DNA from: Planctomycetota bacterium
GTDB lineage: Bacteria > Planctomycetota > UBA1135 > GCA-002748355
Direction of reading: 5' to 3'
Assembly (NCBI GenBank): GCA_011321845.1
Contig: DROQ01000131.1
Coordinates: forward strand, 1 to 58,977
Length of the DNA stretch: 58,977 bases
Program-made: the position numbers and the translations under genes
Shown here: positions 43,968-52,506 of the stretch, in pieces
Layout: each line of letters opens with the position of its first letter
How positions within the stretch are numbered: position 1 is the stretch's first letter
Notes under the pieces: generated by a model
Database searches by the model: none
Seen by the model: the letters and a program-made list of their open reading frames with translations, nothing else
Told to the model about the DNA's origin: nothing

Positions 43968-44280
43968 CCCTCGGGATCCTCCTGGTTCCATGCCTTTTCC
44001 TTCGAGAATCGTTGCAAGCAGGATGGAAATGATCTAACCTTTGGTCTTTGAGTGCTTGGAATGGTTTGGGTCGTTTGGGTTTCCCCTTGTCCTTTTCGGT
44101 TTCGGTACTTGCAATACTAGTACTTGTAGTACTCGTTGTTTATTTTTTGTAGGCTTTGCCGGTGGACTCCGGGTTCCAAGGTTTCATCCCAAAGGAACGT
44201 GGTCGCGACTACGTCGAACTCTGAGGTGGCTCTGTGCTGGGGGCTGGTGTAGATCGGTTGAAAAGGAAAAAGAGGTAACC
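43968..44280 (+). promoter_or_regulatory. Long leader/promoter region of the cold-shock gene
   Basis: These ~310 bases hold no credible gene; one open frame crosses into the csp gene but has no start signals. The middle is unusually AT-rich for this genome (about 44095-44155). It contains a tandem 15-base direct repeat at 44105-44119 and 44120-44134 (GTACTTG[C/T]A[A/G]TACT). An imperfect palindrome is centred on GTCGCGAC at 44197-44214. Long structured leaders are typical of cold-shock genes. The ribosome site GAGG precedes the ATG at 44281. Confidence 0.55.
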
Positions 44281-44496
44281 ATGTCTGAGCAATCAGCTAC
44301 GGGCGTCGTCAAGTGGTTTAACGAAGAGAAAGGATACGGATTCATCCAGCAGGAGAGCGGTCCCGACGTTTTTGTTCACTTTCGCCAAATCAATGGGACG
44401 GGCCACCGTACGCTCAACGAAGGTCAAAAAGTGACCTTCGACATCGTTCAAACCGACAAGGGGCTTCAGGCCGAGAACGTTTCCATCCTTGACTGA
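44281..44496 (+). CDS. Cold-shock protein (CspA family)
   Basis: A 71-residue nucleic-acid-binding OB-fold protein that acts as an RNA chaperone. The RNP1-type motif is KGYGFIQ and RNP2 is [18 protein letters not shown] opens the fold and [20 protein letters not shown] closes it. The length matches the family. It is monocistronic: a leader of about 300 bases lies upstream and a strong hairpin at 44606 downstream. Confidence 0.96.
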   Translation: MSEQSATGVVKWFNEEKGYGFIQQESGPDVFVHFRQINGTGHRTLNEGQKVTFDIVQTDKGLQAENVSILD

Positions 44497-44605
44497 CCCG
44501 TTTCTCTTTGCCCCGAGTCGCCCTCGCGCCGTCGGGATCCGTGTTGTCGGAGTTCTTCTCGGCGGGGATCTTTCAGGGCTGGCTTGAACACACTTGGAGC
44601 GAAGC

Positions 44606-44646
44606 AGAGCCTCCCGGTCCTCTGGGGCCGGGAGGCTCTTTCCTTG
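44606..44646 (+). terminator. Terminator after the cold-shock gene
   Basis: AGAGCCTCCCGG (44606-44617) and CCGGGAGGCTCT (44628-44639) form a perfect 12-bp stem with a 10-base loop, followed by TTCCTT. It lies 110 bases after the csp stop. Confidence 0.75.
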
Positions 44647-44728
44647 GTTCTCTCCGAATGGATCGAAAACAGGAAACCGACGGATTCAAGCTCTTCCGTT
44701 TGCACAAGATCTTGTAGGCTTTCCGGGC

Positions 44729-45517
44729 ATGCAAGAACCGGATGGGATGGTCGAGGGTGGTCGGCCTTCGGGATGGCGGATCCAAAAATGGGATCTTCAT
44801 ATGTGGGGATGGGCCATCGCCCTCCTGCTTCTTTCCTGGGCCACCTACACTCTCTGGGAGAAAGGGCATCGCTGGGAGTCTGCCGAGCATTGGATTTTGA
44901 CGTGGACAGGAGGGAATGGGGCGCGTGGGCCTCTCTGGTACATCGGGACCATCCTTAGCGATCTTGGGCACGGCTTCTTTCTCGCTTCTCTTCTTTGGGT
45001 GCTTTGGATCCATGGACTCAAGGTTTCCCGGGTTCAAGAGGGGGTCCTCTGGTTGCTGATCGCGGGGTTGGTATGCGCTCTCATCAAGCAGGTGGTGGAT
45101 CGGGACCGCCCCTTTGGTGCCGGTCCCTACTCCTGGCCCTCGGGGCATTCGGCGGCTGTCCTCTCCCTTGCTCTTTTCATGGGAACCTGGGTTCGAAAAC
45201 CATGGGCTATCGCCTTTCTCTCCCTTGGCTTTTTGGTCGGAATCTCTCGGATCGTACATCTCCGGCATTTTCCTAGTGATGTCCTTGGGGGGTTCAGCCT
45301 CGCTTTCTTTGTGGGGCCGCTTGTCCGGAGAGTCCCCCTCCTGCTCCCTTCCTCCCTGGAAGGGCAGAAACCCAGGGTGGTGGGGCTGGGGATCGGCCTC
45401 ATGGTTTTCCTGCTTGGGGTCCAGAGACTTCCATCCCGTCCCGATCTTTCGGTGGGATTCCTTGGGATTCTTCTGTTCCTTGGACTCGTTGGACTTCTCA
45501 AGGAGAGGGAGGCATGA
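44729..45517 (+). CDS. PAP2-family membrane phosphatase
   Basis: A 262-residue membrane enzyme of the PAP2 (phosphatidic acid phosphatase/undecaprenyl pyrophosphatase) superfamily. The three signature motifs are in order: KQVVDRDRP, PSGHSA and SRIVHLRHFPSDVLGG, whose histidines include the nucleophile and the general acid. About six hydrophobic segments surround them. ATG 44729 is used; 44747 is possible. It overlaps the ArnT-like gene by ATGA, which suggests that it handles the polyprenyl carrier used by that transferase. That link is inference. Confidence 0.88.
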   Translation: MQEPDGMVEGGRPSGWRIQKWDLHMWGWAIALLLLSWATYTLWEKGHRWESAEHWILTWTGGNGARGPLWYIGTILSDLGHGFFLASLLWVLWIHGLKVSRVQEGVLWLLIAGLVCALIKQVVDRDRPFGAGPYSWPSGHSAAVLSLALFMGTWVRKPWAIAFLSLGFLVGISRIVHLRHFPSDVLGGFSLAFFVGPLVRRVPLLLPSSLEGQKPRVVGLGIGLMVFLLGVQRLPSRPDLSVGFLGILLFLGLVGLLKEREA

Positions 45518-47202
45518 GGCGTTCCCTCAAGCGGGCGATTCTTCGAAGACCGGGCCTGAGTCTGCTGCTTCTCTTTCTTCTCGCCTTCCTGGTTTCGGCC
45601 TCGGGAATCGGGCACTTTCCCTTGCTGGATGTGGACGAACCCCGCTTCGCCGCAGCCTCCCGTGAGATGCTGAAGCCAGGGGGAGATTGGATCATTCCCC
45701 ACTTCAATGGGCACGAGCGCTTCGATAAACCGATTTTGATCTATTGGCTCCAGGCGGGTGCGATGAGCATCTTTGGTCCCGGCGCCTTGGGTGCCCGGCT
45801 TCCATCGGCCCTCGCCCTTGGGATCGCCGCCCCCCTCACGGCCTTGATCGGATTCGAATTGGGGCTCTCCTTTTTGCTCGCACTCCTTTCCGGCCTGATC
45901 CTAGTCACCACTGCCCAGGCCCAGATCATGGGCCACGCGGCCACCGCCGACGGGGTCATGCTCGCCTTTGTGCTTGCCGCGATCTGGATGCAGGTTCAAA
46001 GGTTTCGGCGAGGACCCGGTGCCTGGAATTTCCTCGGGCTCTGGGGTTTTCTTGGGCTGGCCTTTTTGACCAAGGGACCTCCGGCTCTTGTCGCACCCTT
46101 GGCTCTGGGAGTGGGCATCCTATGGGCGGGGGGCAGGCCGAGATTTAGGTCTGTTTTCCTGGGGCTGTGCCTCCTTGTCGCAATGGTCCTGGCCTGGGGC
46201 CTCCCGGCGCTGGAGCGAAGCGAAGGACGCCTCTGGACCATGGGGCTGATGAAACATGTCGTGGAGAGAAGCCTGCGTCCTTTCGAGGGGCATGGAGGCT
46301 TCGCTCCCTGGTGGTATCTCTTTTACCTCGTGAGCGTTCCCTTGACCTTCTTGCCATGGTCGCCTTTTCTCGTGCATGGGATCGCCTGGTGGAGGCGGGC
46401 CGTCGGCGGAATCGAGGCCGAGGCAGCCAAGGTCCTCGGAGGCTGGATCCTTGGGACTCTGCTCGTTTTCACTCTCGTCACGAGCAAGATGCCTCACTAC
46501 CCACTCCCCTGTTTTCCCGCTCTGGCCATCCTCCTCGGCTTTGGTCTGGAGCGGAAGGTCTACCAGGGGCACCGTCCGGCCTATCTGTTCTTTGGCTTGG
46601 GAGTACTCCTTCTTCTCCTCTTCCCCATCCTTCCCCTTGCCGAGGGTCTGGATCGGGGTTTTCCCCACGCCCTCCAAATCGGCGCAGCCCTTTTCCTGGG
46701 CTGTTTTCTGGCTGGGAGGATGATAAGGAGGAGGTTTCCCCTCAAGGCTTCCTTGTTCCTGGCTCTGGGAGCGGTCGTGGGGTTTTCCTTGTTGGGTGGG
46801 CGACTCCTGCCTTCGGTCGGCCCCTATTTCTTGACGCCCAGGGCAGCTCCTCTTCTGCGCCCTTATCTTTCGGACGGGCTTCCCATGTACCGGTTTCGGG
46901 TGGTGGCTCCCTCCCTGGTTTTTCTTTTGGACCATCCTCTCCCCCTGCTCGATGCTCGGGGAAAGAAAACGCCCTACAAGTGGGGACTGGAGGCCATGGG
47001 GAGGGGGCAATTGCGAATCCTGACCAGGAAAGGGAAGATCCCTTTTCTGAGGGATGGCCTGCCAGGCATTGCCGATCCCAAGTTGAGAGCCCGGGTTCAG
47101 CGGTACCTCGAGGAACCTCTCGTCCAGCAAAAGGGCTGGTATCCGGGGAGAGGGCGTTGGTGGACCCTCGTCCTGCTGGGAAAGGCGCTCCCCTCACGGT
47201 AG
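45514..47202 (+). CDS. ArnT/PMT-family glycosyltransferase
   Basis: A 562-residue integral membrane enzyme of the dolichyl-phosphate-mannose/ArnT type (GT-C fold). The first periplasmic loop carries LLDVDEPRFAAASREML, with the acidic DE pair typical of the catalytic loop, then HFNGHERFDKPILIYWL. Eleven or so hydrophobic segments follow and a ~120-residue C-terminal soluble domain. It would transfer a sugar from a lipid carrier to a lipid or protein acceptor outside the membrane. Acceptor and sugar are unknown. Coupled to the PAP2 gene by ATGA. Confidence 0.9.
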   Translation: MRRSLKRAILRRPGLSLLLLFLLAFLVSASGIGHFPLLDVDEPRFAAASREMLKPGGDWIIPHFNGHERFDKPILIYWLQAGAMSIFGPGALGARLPSALALGIAAPLTALIGFELGLSFLLALLSGLILVTTAQAQIMGHAATADGVMLAFVLAAIWMQVQRFRRGPGAWNFLGLWGFLGLAFLTKGPPALVAPLALGVGILWAGGRPRFRSVFLGLCLLVAMVLAWGLPALERSEGRLWTMGLMKHVVERSLRPFEGHGGFAPWWYLFYLVSVPLTFLPWSPFLVHGIAWWRRAVGGIEAEAAKVLGGWILGTLLVFTLVTSKMPHYPLPCFPALAILLGFGLERKVYQGHRPAYLFFGLGVLLLLLFPILPLAEGLDRGFPHALQIGAALFLGCFLAGRMIRRRFPLKASLFLALGAVVGFSLLGGRLLPSVGPYFLTPRAAPLLRPYLSDGLPMYRFRVVAPSLVFLLDHPLPLLDARGKKTPYKWGLEAMGRGQLRILTRKGKIPFLRDGLPGIADPKLRARVQRYLEEPLVQQKGWYPGRGRWWTLVLLGKALPSR

Positions 47203-47257
47203 AGGCCCTCCCCCTTCCAAGCGCTGAAGCCTGAAATGGAGAGATCCCTTAGCAGCC

Positions 47258-48604
47258 TCAGCGCCACTTGAGAACCAGGAGGGGGGCGGTCTCCAGGTCG
47301 AGTCGTTCCAGCCAGTCCAGGAGGAAACGCCTGGCGCTGAGCACCCCCTGGAGGCGTTTTTTCGAGGAATTCCAGTGGACGAGGAGCTTGTGTTTGGGGT
47401 CGGAGGGGAGGAGTTTTTTGGGGAGGAGGAGTTCGAAATGGGTCACCCCCCTGGTTCGAATGCGAAATTGGGGATTGTTGTGGACCCTTTTCCAACTCGC
47501 CTCGATTTTTGCGGTCCGCTCCAGGGCTTTTTTCGCGAACAAGACCCGTTTGGCTTCCAGATTCATCCGTTTCCATTTTCGAGGGGAGATGGCAATCCCA
47601 ACGGAATCCTGGACCTTTCGGGGATCCAGTCGTGTCGCCCGAAACCAGAAGGAGCGGGCCTGGTCCCGGCGGGAACAGCGAAAGAGGATCCGCTGGGGTA
47701 GCGGGTTTCTCAGACCGGAGGAGAAGAAGGCCTTCCAAGGGGCCTTGCTCATGTCATAGCGATGGCCCAGCTGGGGAAAGGTGAAGAAGATCTTGTTGGG
47801 GGCTTGGTTCCGGCGAAAGGTCTCGAAGGCGTAGCGAAGGTTCCAGAGCAAACCGGGGTCGTCCTTGAGTCCTTGGAGATCCAGGATGGGAACTCCCCAG
47901 AGATTGTCCAGGAGCCGAAGGTTGTTCTGGCCGAAGCGCGTGGTGAGCCTCGGGCCACCGATCATGGGGGCGATCCCCGCCCATCGGTCGGGAAAGCGAA
48001 GGCCGAGATCCCAGCTCAGGTGTCCCCCTCTGCTGGTCCCTCCCAAGAAGATCCGGTTGGAGTCGATGGGAAGGTGGATCAAGGCATAACGGAGGGTGGA
48101 GAGTTCGGCCTGCCTTTCAGCGTCCGAAAACCCATACCCTCTCTCGGTTCCCTTTCCCGTGCCTGCGACAACGATGAATTGAAAACGATCCGCGAGTCCT
48201 CGCCATTGGAGCACCTGGTTTTGGGCATTACCTCCAGAGCCGTGCATCGCCAGGAGGAGGGGATACTTGTTCTTGGAATCGTAGTTCCTAGGTGGATAGA
48301 CCAGGACCTCTCTCTCTGTCATTCCCTCCTTTTTACCGAGGAAGACCTCTACTTTGCGGCGATGGATCTTTCCTCCCTGGAGATCCGGCAGGGGGAGGAG
48401 GGGGCGGGGAAGCCGGCGGACCCTCGCTTCCCAAACCAGGGAATCTCCAGGAAAGGCTTTTAGGAGGATCGCCAGTTGCTTTTCCCGTCTTTCGGGATGA
48501 GAGATGGAGACAAGATGCAGAAGGCGCTTGCGCTCCTCCTGCCGAGGCTGTTCTTGGAGGTGGGTGGAGAGGCCCAGAAGGAGTGCGAAGGAGGCCAGGA
48601 GCAT
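47258..48604 (-). CDS. Secreted alpha/beta-hydrolase (esterase/feruloyl-type)
   Basis: A 448-residue exported hydrolase. An N-terminal hydrophobic segment (LLASFALLLGLS) serves as signal. A ~75-residue spacer precedes the hydrolase fold: REVLVYPPRNYDSKNKYPLLLAMHGSGGN (oxyanion region), then the nucleophile elbow GGTSRGG with Ser in GTSRGG, then DLQGLKDDPGLLW (possible acid) and LGHRYDM (likely catalytic His). This matches PHB-depolymerase or feruloyl-esterase-like families. The C-terminal ~170 residues are unassigned. Near the 3' end (47324-47362) the coding DNA includes a segment resembling the hairpin array at 7.9 kb. Confidence 0.8.
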   Translation of the reverse strand: MLLASFALLLGLSTHLQEQPRQEERKRLLHLVSISHPERREKQLAILLKAFPGDSLVWEARVRRLPRPLLPLPDLQGGKIHRRKVEVFLGKKEGMTEREVLVYPPRNYDSKNKYPLLLAMHGSGGNAQNQVLQWRGLADRFQFIVVAGTGKGTERGYGFSDAERQAELSTLRYALIHLPIDSNRIFLGGTSRGGHLSWDLGLRFPDRWAGIAPMIGGPRLTTRFGQNNLRLLDNLWGVPILDLQGLKDDPGLLWNLRYAFETFRRNQAPNKIFFTFPQLGHRYDMSKAPWKAFFSSGLRNPLPQRILFRCSRRDQARSFWFRATRLDPRKVQDSVGIAISPRKWKRMNLEAKRVLFAKKALERTAKIEASWKRVHNNPQFRIRTRGVTHFELLLPKKLLPSDPKHKLLVHWNSSKKRLQGVLSARRFLLDWLERLDLETAPLLVLKWR

Positions 48605-48770
48605 CTACGCCATCATACGGGCCCTGTGGGACACCCAATGGGGGGCAAAAGAGGAAATCTTTCTTATAAAGATCTGATTTTTTTCCCAGCAATGAAACGC
48701 ATCCTTACTTATGATCTCTCCCGACTTGCGTGGGGATTGCCTCCTCCCAAACTTTTTTTGGTTGCTACGC

Positions 48771-50627
48771 ATGGATGAAAAACCGCATTGGACGCCTCTA
48801 AAGTCTAGGTCCGCCCCTGCTTATGGAAAACCCTCCAAGAGGGCGGGGAAGGATGGGTCATCACTGAAAACCCGTTCCTGTGGCGAAAGCCCTTGGCTTC
48901 CACCCCTTTCCCCTGTTTCCCCCGTGTCTACCCAGGAAATCAGTGCCGACCAATGGGACTCTCTCTCCATCCTCCAACACAAAGTTCTCGAGACCTGTGC
49001 GCTGGGGGAGGGCACCCAGAAGATTCTGGATCTCCTCTGTGGGCTGGTCGAGGAGATGGTTCCGGGTTCGGTGACCTCTATCCTTCTGTATGACCCCAAG
49101 GAGGGGATCCTCCGATGGGGGGCCGGCCCGAATGTTCCACCTCCCCTCCAGGAGCACTTGCTCTTCCTGCCCTTGGAAATCGGGATGGGCTCTTGTCCCT
49201 CCTCTGTGCTCTCCCGTTGTGAGAACTATGTGGAAGATACCTTGACCGACGAACGATGGGCCAAGGTGCGGGACATCGCCGAGAAATTTGGAATCCTTGC
49301 TTGCTGGTCCCTCCCCATTATGGACGGGGAGGGGGAGATCCTGGGAACCTTCGCGATCTCCATGGATCGCAGGGGAGGGCCCAACCCCTTCCAGGAGCAG
49401 CTCCTTCGGACCGCTCGCTATCTCGCAGGGGTTACCCTCCTCAAAGACCGCTTGACCCAACGGAAGGTGGAGTTGGACCGGGCTCTTCAACATGGAAAGC
49501 GGCTCGAATCCCTTTGGCGATTGACGGGAGGGATCGCCCATGATTTCAACAACACTCTCACCGCGCTGCTTGCCTACTGTGACCTCCTCAGGGAGAGGGT
49601 GAGGCCCGATGGCTCCCTCGAGCCTGGGAGTTTGAAGGATTTGGAAGAGCTCGAAAAAGCCGCTATGCGCGGTGTGGAGATTGCCCGAAAACTGCTCCTA
49701 TTCCGCCAGGACGAACCACTCCATCCCGTCATGCTGGAACCCAACGGCATTGTGGAAGAGATCTGTCTGCTCTTTCGCAAGGTGTTTGGAGAAGACATGG
49801 AGTTCCAACTTTCGCTCTCCCAAAAGGGGTTGCGGATTCGGGTGGATGAGGCGGTTTTCGGCCAATCGATCCTCTATCTCCTGGTGAATGTCAGAGATCA
49901 GCTCGGAGGAGGGGGAACCCTTCTGGTGGAAACCAGGATGGAACCCCTGTTCGAGGGAGAGGATGGGCGAATGGGGGCGGGAGCCTCCTTCCATCTGTTG
50001 GTCTGTGGGAGGCACGAAAAGGGCTTTGCGGTCCCTCTGGAAAAGGGATTGGATGGAGTCCTCGCCAGAGTGGAGGGCTTCGCCAAGAACGCGGGGGGGA
50101 GCTTGAAGCCTGGGCGAAACCTCGATGGGGCTTCTTGTTGGGAAATGGTTCTCCCGGCTTTTACCTCGGAACCCCAGGACCCTTCCTCGGAATCTCCGCC
50201 CCTTCCTTCGAGTGAGCCGTCAGGGCCCTCATCCGGGGAGTTGAGGGGACGTGGGGAAACGATTCTTGTTTGCGAGGATGAGCCTTCGATTCGGACGCTG
50301 CTTGAGCGGCTTCTCGGAGAACGGGGCTTCAAGGTCTTGTTGGCACCCAACGCGGAAGAGGCCGAAGCCCTCTACCAAACCCACCCCGCCAGGATCGACC
50401 TCCTCCTGACGGACCTTGTACTTCCCCGAAGGAATGGGTTCGAACTCGCCTCTCGCCTCCGAGAAACCCGGAAAGATTTGCCGGTTATTGTCATTACTGG
50501 ATACTCCCAGGAGATGGTTCCCCCCAAACCGGAGGGGCTCAGGATCCCCATCCTGAAGAAACCGTTCCGCTCCGAGGCCCTCCTGGATTTGATTGGCGAG
50601 TTCCTGGGATCCACCAGGGATCGCTGA
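48771..50627 (+). CDS. GAF-histidine kinase-receiver protein with degenerate ATPase domain
   Basis: A 618-residue cytosolic signalling protein; no membrane segment. ATG 48771 is chosen. A GAF-like sensor is at about 60-225. The dimerisation helix has the phosphoacceptor in GGIAHDFNN (H257). In the catalytic domain the N-box asparagine remains (YLLVNVRDQL, N373). The region where G1 (DxGxG) and G2 (GxGLGL) should be instead reads LLVCGRHEKGFAVPLEKGLDG and lacks both. After a Pro/Ser linker (465-492) a complete receiver follows with D548 (LLLTDLVLP) and a switch Lys in ILKKPF. It may be a phosphorelay scaffold or pseudokinase. Confidence 0.85.
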   Translation: MDEKPHWTPLKSRSAPAYGKPSKRAGKDGSSLKTRSCGESPWLPPLSPVSPVSTQEISADQWDSLSILQHKVLETCALGEGTQKILDLLCGLVEEMVPGSVTSILLYDPKEGILRWGAGPNVPPPLQEHLLFLPLEIGMGSCPSSVLSRCENYVEDTLTDERWAKVRDIAEKFGILACWSLPIMDGEGEILGTFAISMDRRGGPNPFQEQLLRTARYLAGVTLLKDRLTQRKVELDRALQHGKRLESLWRLTGGIAHDFNNTLTALLAYCDLLRERVRPDGSLEPGSLKDLEELEKAAMRGVEIARKLLLFRQDEPLHPVMLEPNGIVEEICLLFRKVFGEDMEFQLSLSQKGLRIRVDEAVFGQSILYLLVNVRDQLGGGGTLLVETRMEPLFEGEDGRMGAGASFHLLVCGRHEKGFAVPLEKGLDGVLARVEGFAKNAGGSLKPGRNLDGASCWEMVLPAFTSEPQDPSSESPPLPSSEPSGPSSGELRGRGETILVCEDEPSIRTLLERLLGERGFKVLLAPNAEEAEALYQTHPARIDLLLTDLVLPRRNGFELASRLRETRKDLPVIVITGYSQEMVPPKPEGLRIPILKKPFRSEALLDLIGEFLGSTRDR

Positions 50628-50644
50628 GGGGAAGCCCATCCCCT

Positions 50645-50672
50645 GGAGGGGGCCGACCCTCCGGTTTGTTGT
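50645..50672 (+). terminator. Hairpin after the hybrid sensor gene
   Basis: GGAGGG (50645-50650) and CCCTCC (50657-50662) with a 6-base loop, followed by GGTTTGTTG. It separates the sensor gene from the chemoreceptor. Confidence 0.5.
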
Positions 50673-50748
50673 AGATTGGTTTAAAGATCCGCGCCTGCAA
50701 GCTCCGAAAGCCAGAAGGATTCCACCCCATTGATTTCCAGGAGATTGT

Positions 50749-52335
50749 ATGCGCATTAATGAGCCAAATACGGGTAGAGAAGTTCCTTTTGGCAAAAAGG
50801 AAATCCTCCTTTCGACCACCGATCCGGGTGGAGTCATTACTTACGCCAATCAAGATTTCGCCAGAGTGGCGGGCTATTCCCTCGAGGAGCTGGTGGGCCA
50901 ACCCCACAACCTCGTTCGTCACAAGGACATGCCTCCCCTGGCCTTCAAGGATCTCTGGGGGACGATCCAGGGCGGGCGCTCCTGGCTCGGGGTGGTGAAG
51001 AACCATTGTAAGAACGGAGACCACTACTGGGTGGATGCCTATGTCACTCCCATCCAGAAGAATGGGAAGATCATCGAGTACCAATCGGTCCGCGTTCTCC
51101 CCTCGCGGGACCGGGTCGAGCGGGCGGATGCGCTCTACAAGAAACTCCGGGAGGCCCCCAAGGGGAAGCTGCCCAAGGAGATCCTTCCACCCAAACTGAA
51201 TCTCCTACAAAAATCCCTGCTTGTTGCCGTGTTCTCACTGCTGGTCGCCGTCCTACCAGCCTTCGTGCTGGGGGCAGGAGCCGCCTGGTATTGGTTCGCG
51301 GCGAGTTTCGTCGCGGGAGGCCTTGTCGGAATGGTGGGATTGCGCACGGTTTTGCATCCTGTCATGGAGGTGGCTCGGCGGGCCAAGGAGACCTACGACA
51401 ACCCTCTTGCCCATTACATCTATGCCGGAAGGACGGATGAGGCGGGGGCCCTACGTTTCCTCCTGCATTACCGCAAGATGGAGGCCGTTGGAATCCTGGG
51501 GCGTCTCCGGGAATCGGCTGAAGGGCTCGTGGAGAGCGCGACCGGCCTCAAGGAAAGCGCCCAAGCGACCAGTGAGAAGCTCCATGAGCAGCGGAACCAA
51601 ACCGAGCTGGTTGCCGCCGCAATGGAGGAGATGAGCGCTTCGGCGACCGAAGTGGCCAATCACACTGAGAACGCGACCGAGCATGCCAAGGACTCGGCCC
51701 TACAGGTGAGCGAGGCCCTCCCGGTGGTCGAGGGGGCGGAGTCCTCCATGACCTCCCTCTCCTCTTCGGTCCAGAACGCCGCCGAGGAGATCGAGACCCT
51801 GGTAAAGGAGAACGACCGGATCCGGAAGGTTCTGGGGATCATTACCGATATTGCGGAGCAGACCAACCTGCTCGCCCTCAACGCCACGATCGAAGCGGCG
51901 AGGGCTGGAGAACAGGGGCGCGGGTTCGCGGTGGTCGCTGATGAAGTGCGAGCTCTGGCACAGCGGACGGAGAAAGCGACCGGTGAGATCGAAGAGGTCA
52001 TCCAGAAGCTGCGGGCCCGGGCGGACGAGGCTCGGGAGATCATGGTCCGGGGGCGTTCCCTGAGCGAGAAGACGGCCCAGGATGTCCAAATGGGTGCGGA
52101 AGCCCTGAGGCAAATCGGGTCGGGGATCCAATCCATCCAACAGATGAGCGAAGGGATCTATCTGGGCGCCAACGAACAGAAGAAGGTCTCCATGGAAATG
52201 GTCGAAAAGGTTGTCAACATCAGCCGCTCGGGGGCCGATATCAACGAATTGGCCGAAAAGAACGCCGAAGAGGGGGACCGCCTCCTCCAGATCTCCAAGG
52301 GGTTGAAGGACCTGGTGATCCAGTTCCGCGGCTAG
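50749..52335 (+). CDS. Aer-like methyl-accepting chemotaxis/energy taxis receptor
   Basis: A 528-residue receptor. The N-terminal PAS domain (about 15-120) has the Aer-type sequence [21 protein letters not shown] ... RHKDMPP, so FAD may be bound and redox sensed. Two hydrophobic segments (about 150-195) form a membrane hairpin with no periplasmic domain. The signalling hairpin tip is perfect, [40 protein letters not shown], flanked by long coiled coils. Start ATG 50749 has CAGGAGA upstream. No cheA, cheW or cheY is next to it; the degenerate kinase gene precedes it. Confidence 0.92.
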   Translation: MRINEPNTGREVPFGKKEILLSTTDPGGVITYANQDFARVAGYSLEELVGQPHNLVRHKDMPPLAFKDLWGTIQGGRSWLGVVKNHCKNGDHYWVDAYVTPIQKNGKIIEYQSVRVLPSRDRVERADALYKKLREAPKGKLPKEILPPKLNLLQKSLLVAVFSLLVAVLPAFVLGAGAAWYWFAASFVAGGLVGMVGLRTVLHPVMEVARRAKETYDNPLAHYIYAGRTDEAGALRFLLHYRKMEAVGILGRLRESAEGLVESATGLKESAQATSEKLHEQRNQTELVAAAMEEMSASATEVANHTENATEHAKDSALQVSEALPVVEGAESSMTSLSSSVQNAAEEIETLVKENDRIRKVLGIITDIAEQTNLLALNATIEAARAGEQGRGFAVVADEVRALAQRTEKATGEIEEVIQKLRARADEAREIMVRGRSLSEKTAQDVQMGAEALRQIGSGIQSIQQMSEGIYLGANEQKKVSMEMVEKVVNISRSGADINELAEKNAEEGDRLLQISKGLKDLVIQFRG

Positions 52336-52372
52336 CTGCCTGTCGGACCTAGCCCTAGGACCCCAGCCCTAA

Positions 52373-52402
52373 GGCCGCCGGTAGCGAAAAAGAACCGGGG
52401 CC
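52373..52402 (+). terminator. Hairpin after the chemoreceptor gene
   Basis: GGCC (52373-52376) and CCGGT (52378-52382) pair with ACCGG (52394-52398) and GGCC (52399-52402), with one bulge and an A-rich loop. No T-run follows. Confidence 0.4.
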
Positions 52403-52480
52403 TCCTCCTTGGGAGGGGGATCTGCGACATTCGGACCTCAGAAATTCTTGGGCAATACCTTTGCCTGGGAGGGACCTCCT

Positions 52481-52503
52481 CGCAACACTGTTGCGCCGGA
52501 GGA
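52481..52503 (+). promoter_or_regulatory. Hairpin abutting the pntAa ribosome binding site
   Basis: CGCAAC-ACT-GTTGCG (52481-52495) forms a 6-bp stem that ends two bases before GGAGGA (52498-52503), the ribosome site for ATG 52507. The placement could affect ribosome access, or the sequence could be an operator. Confidence 0.35.
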
Positions 52504-52506
52504 TAG

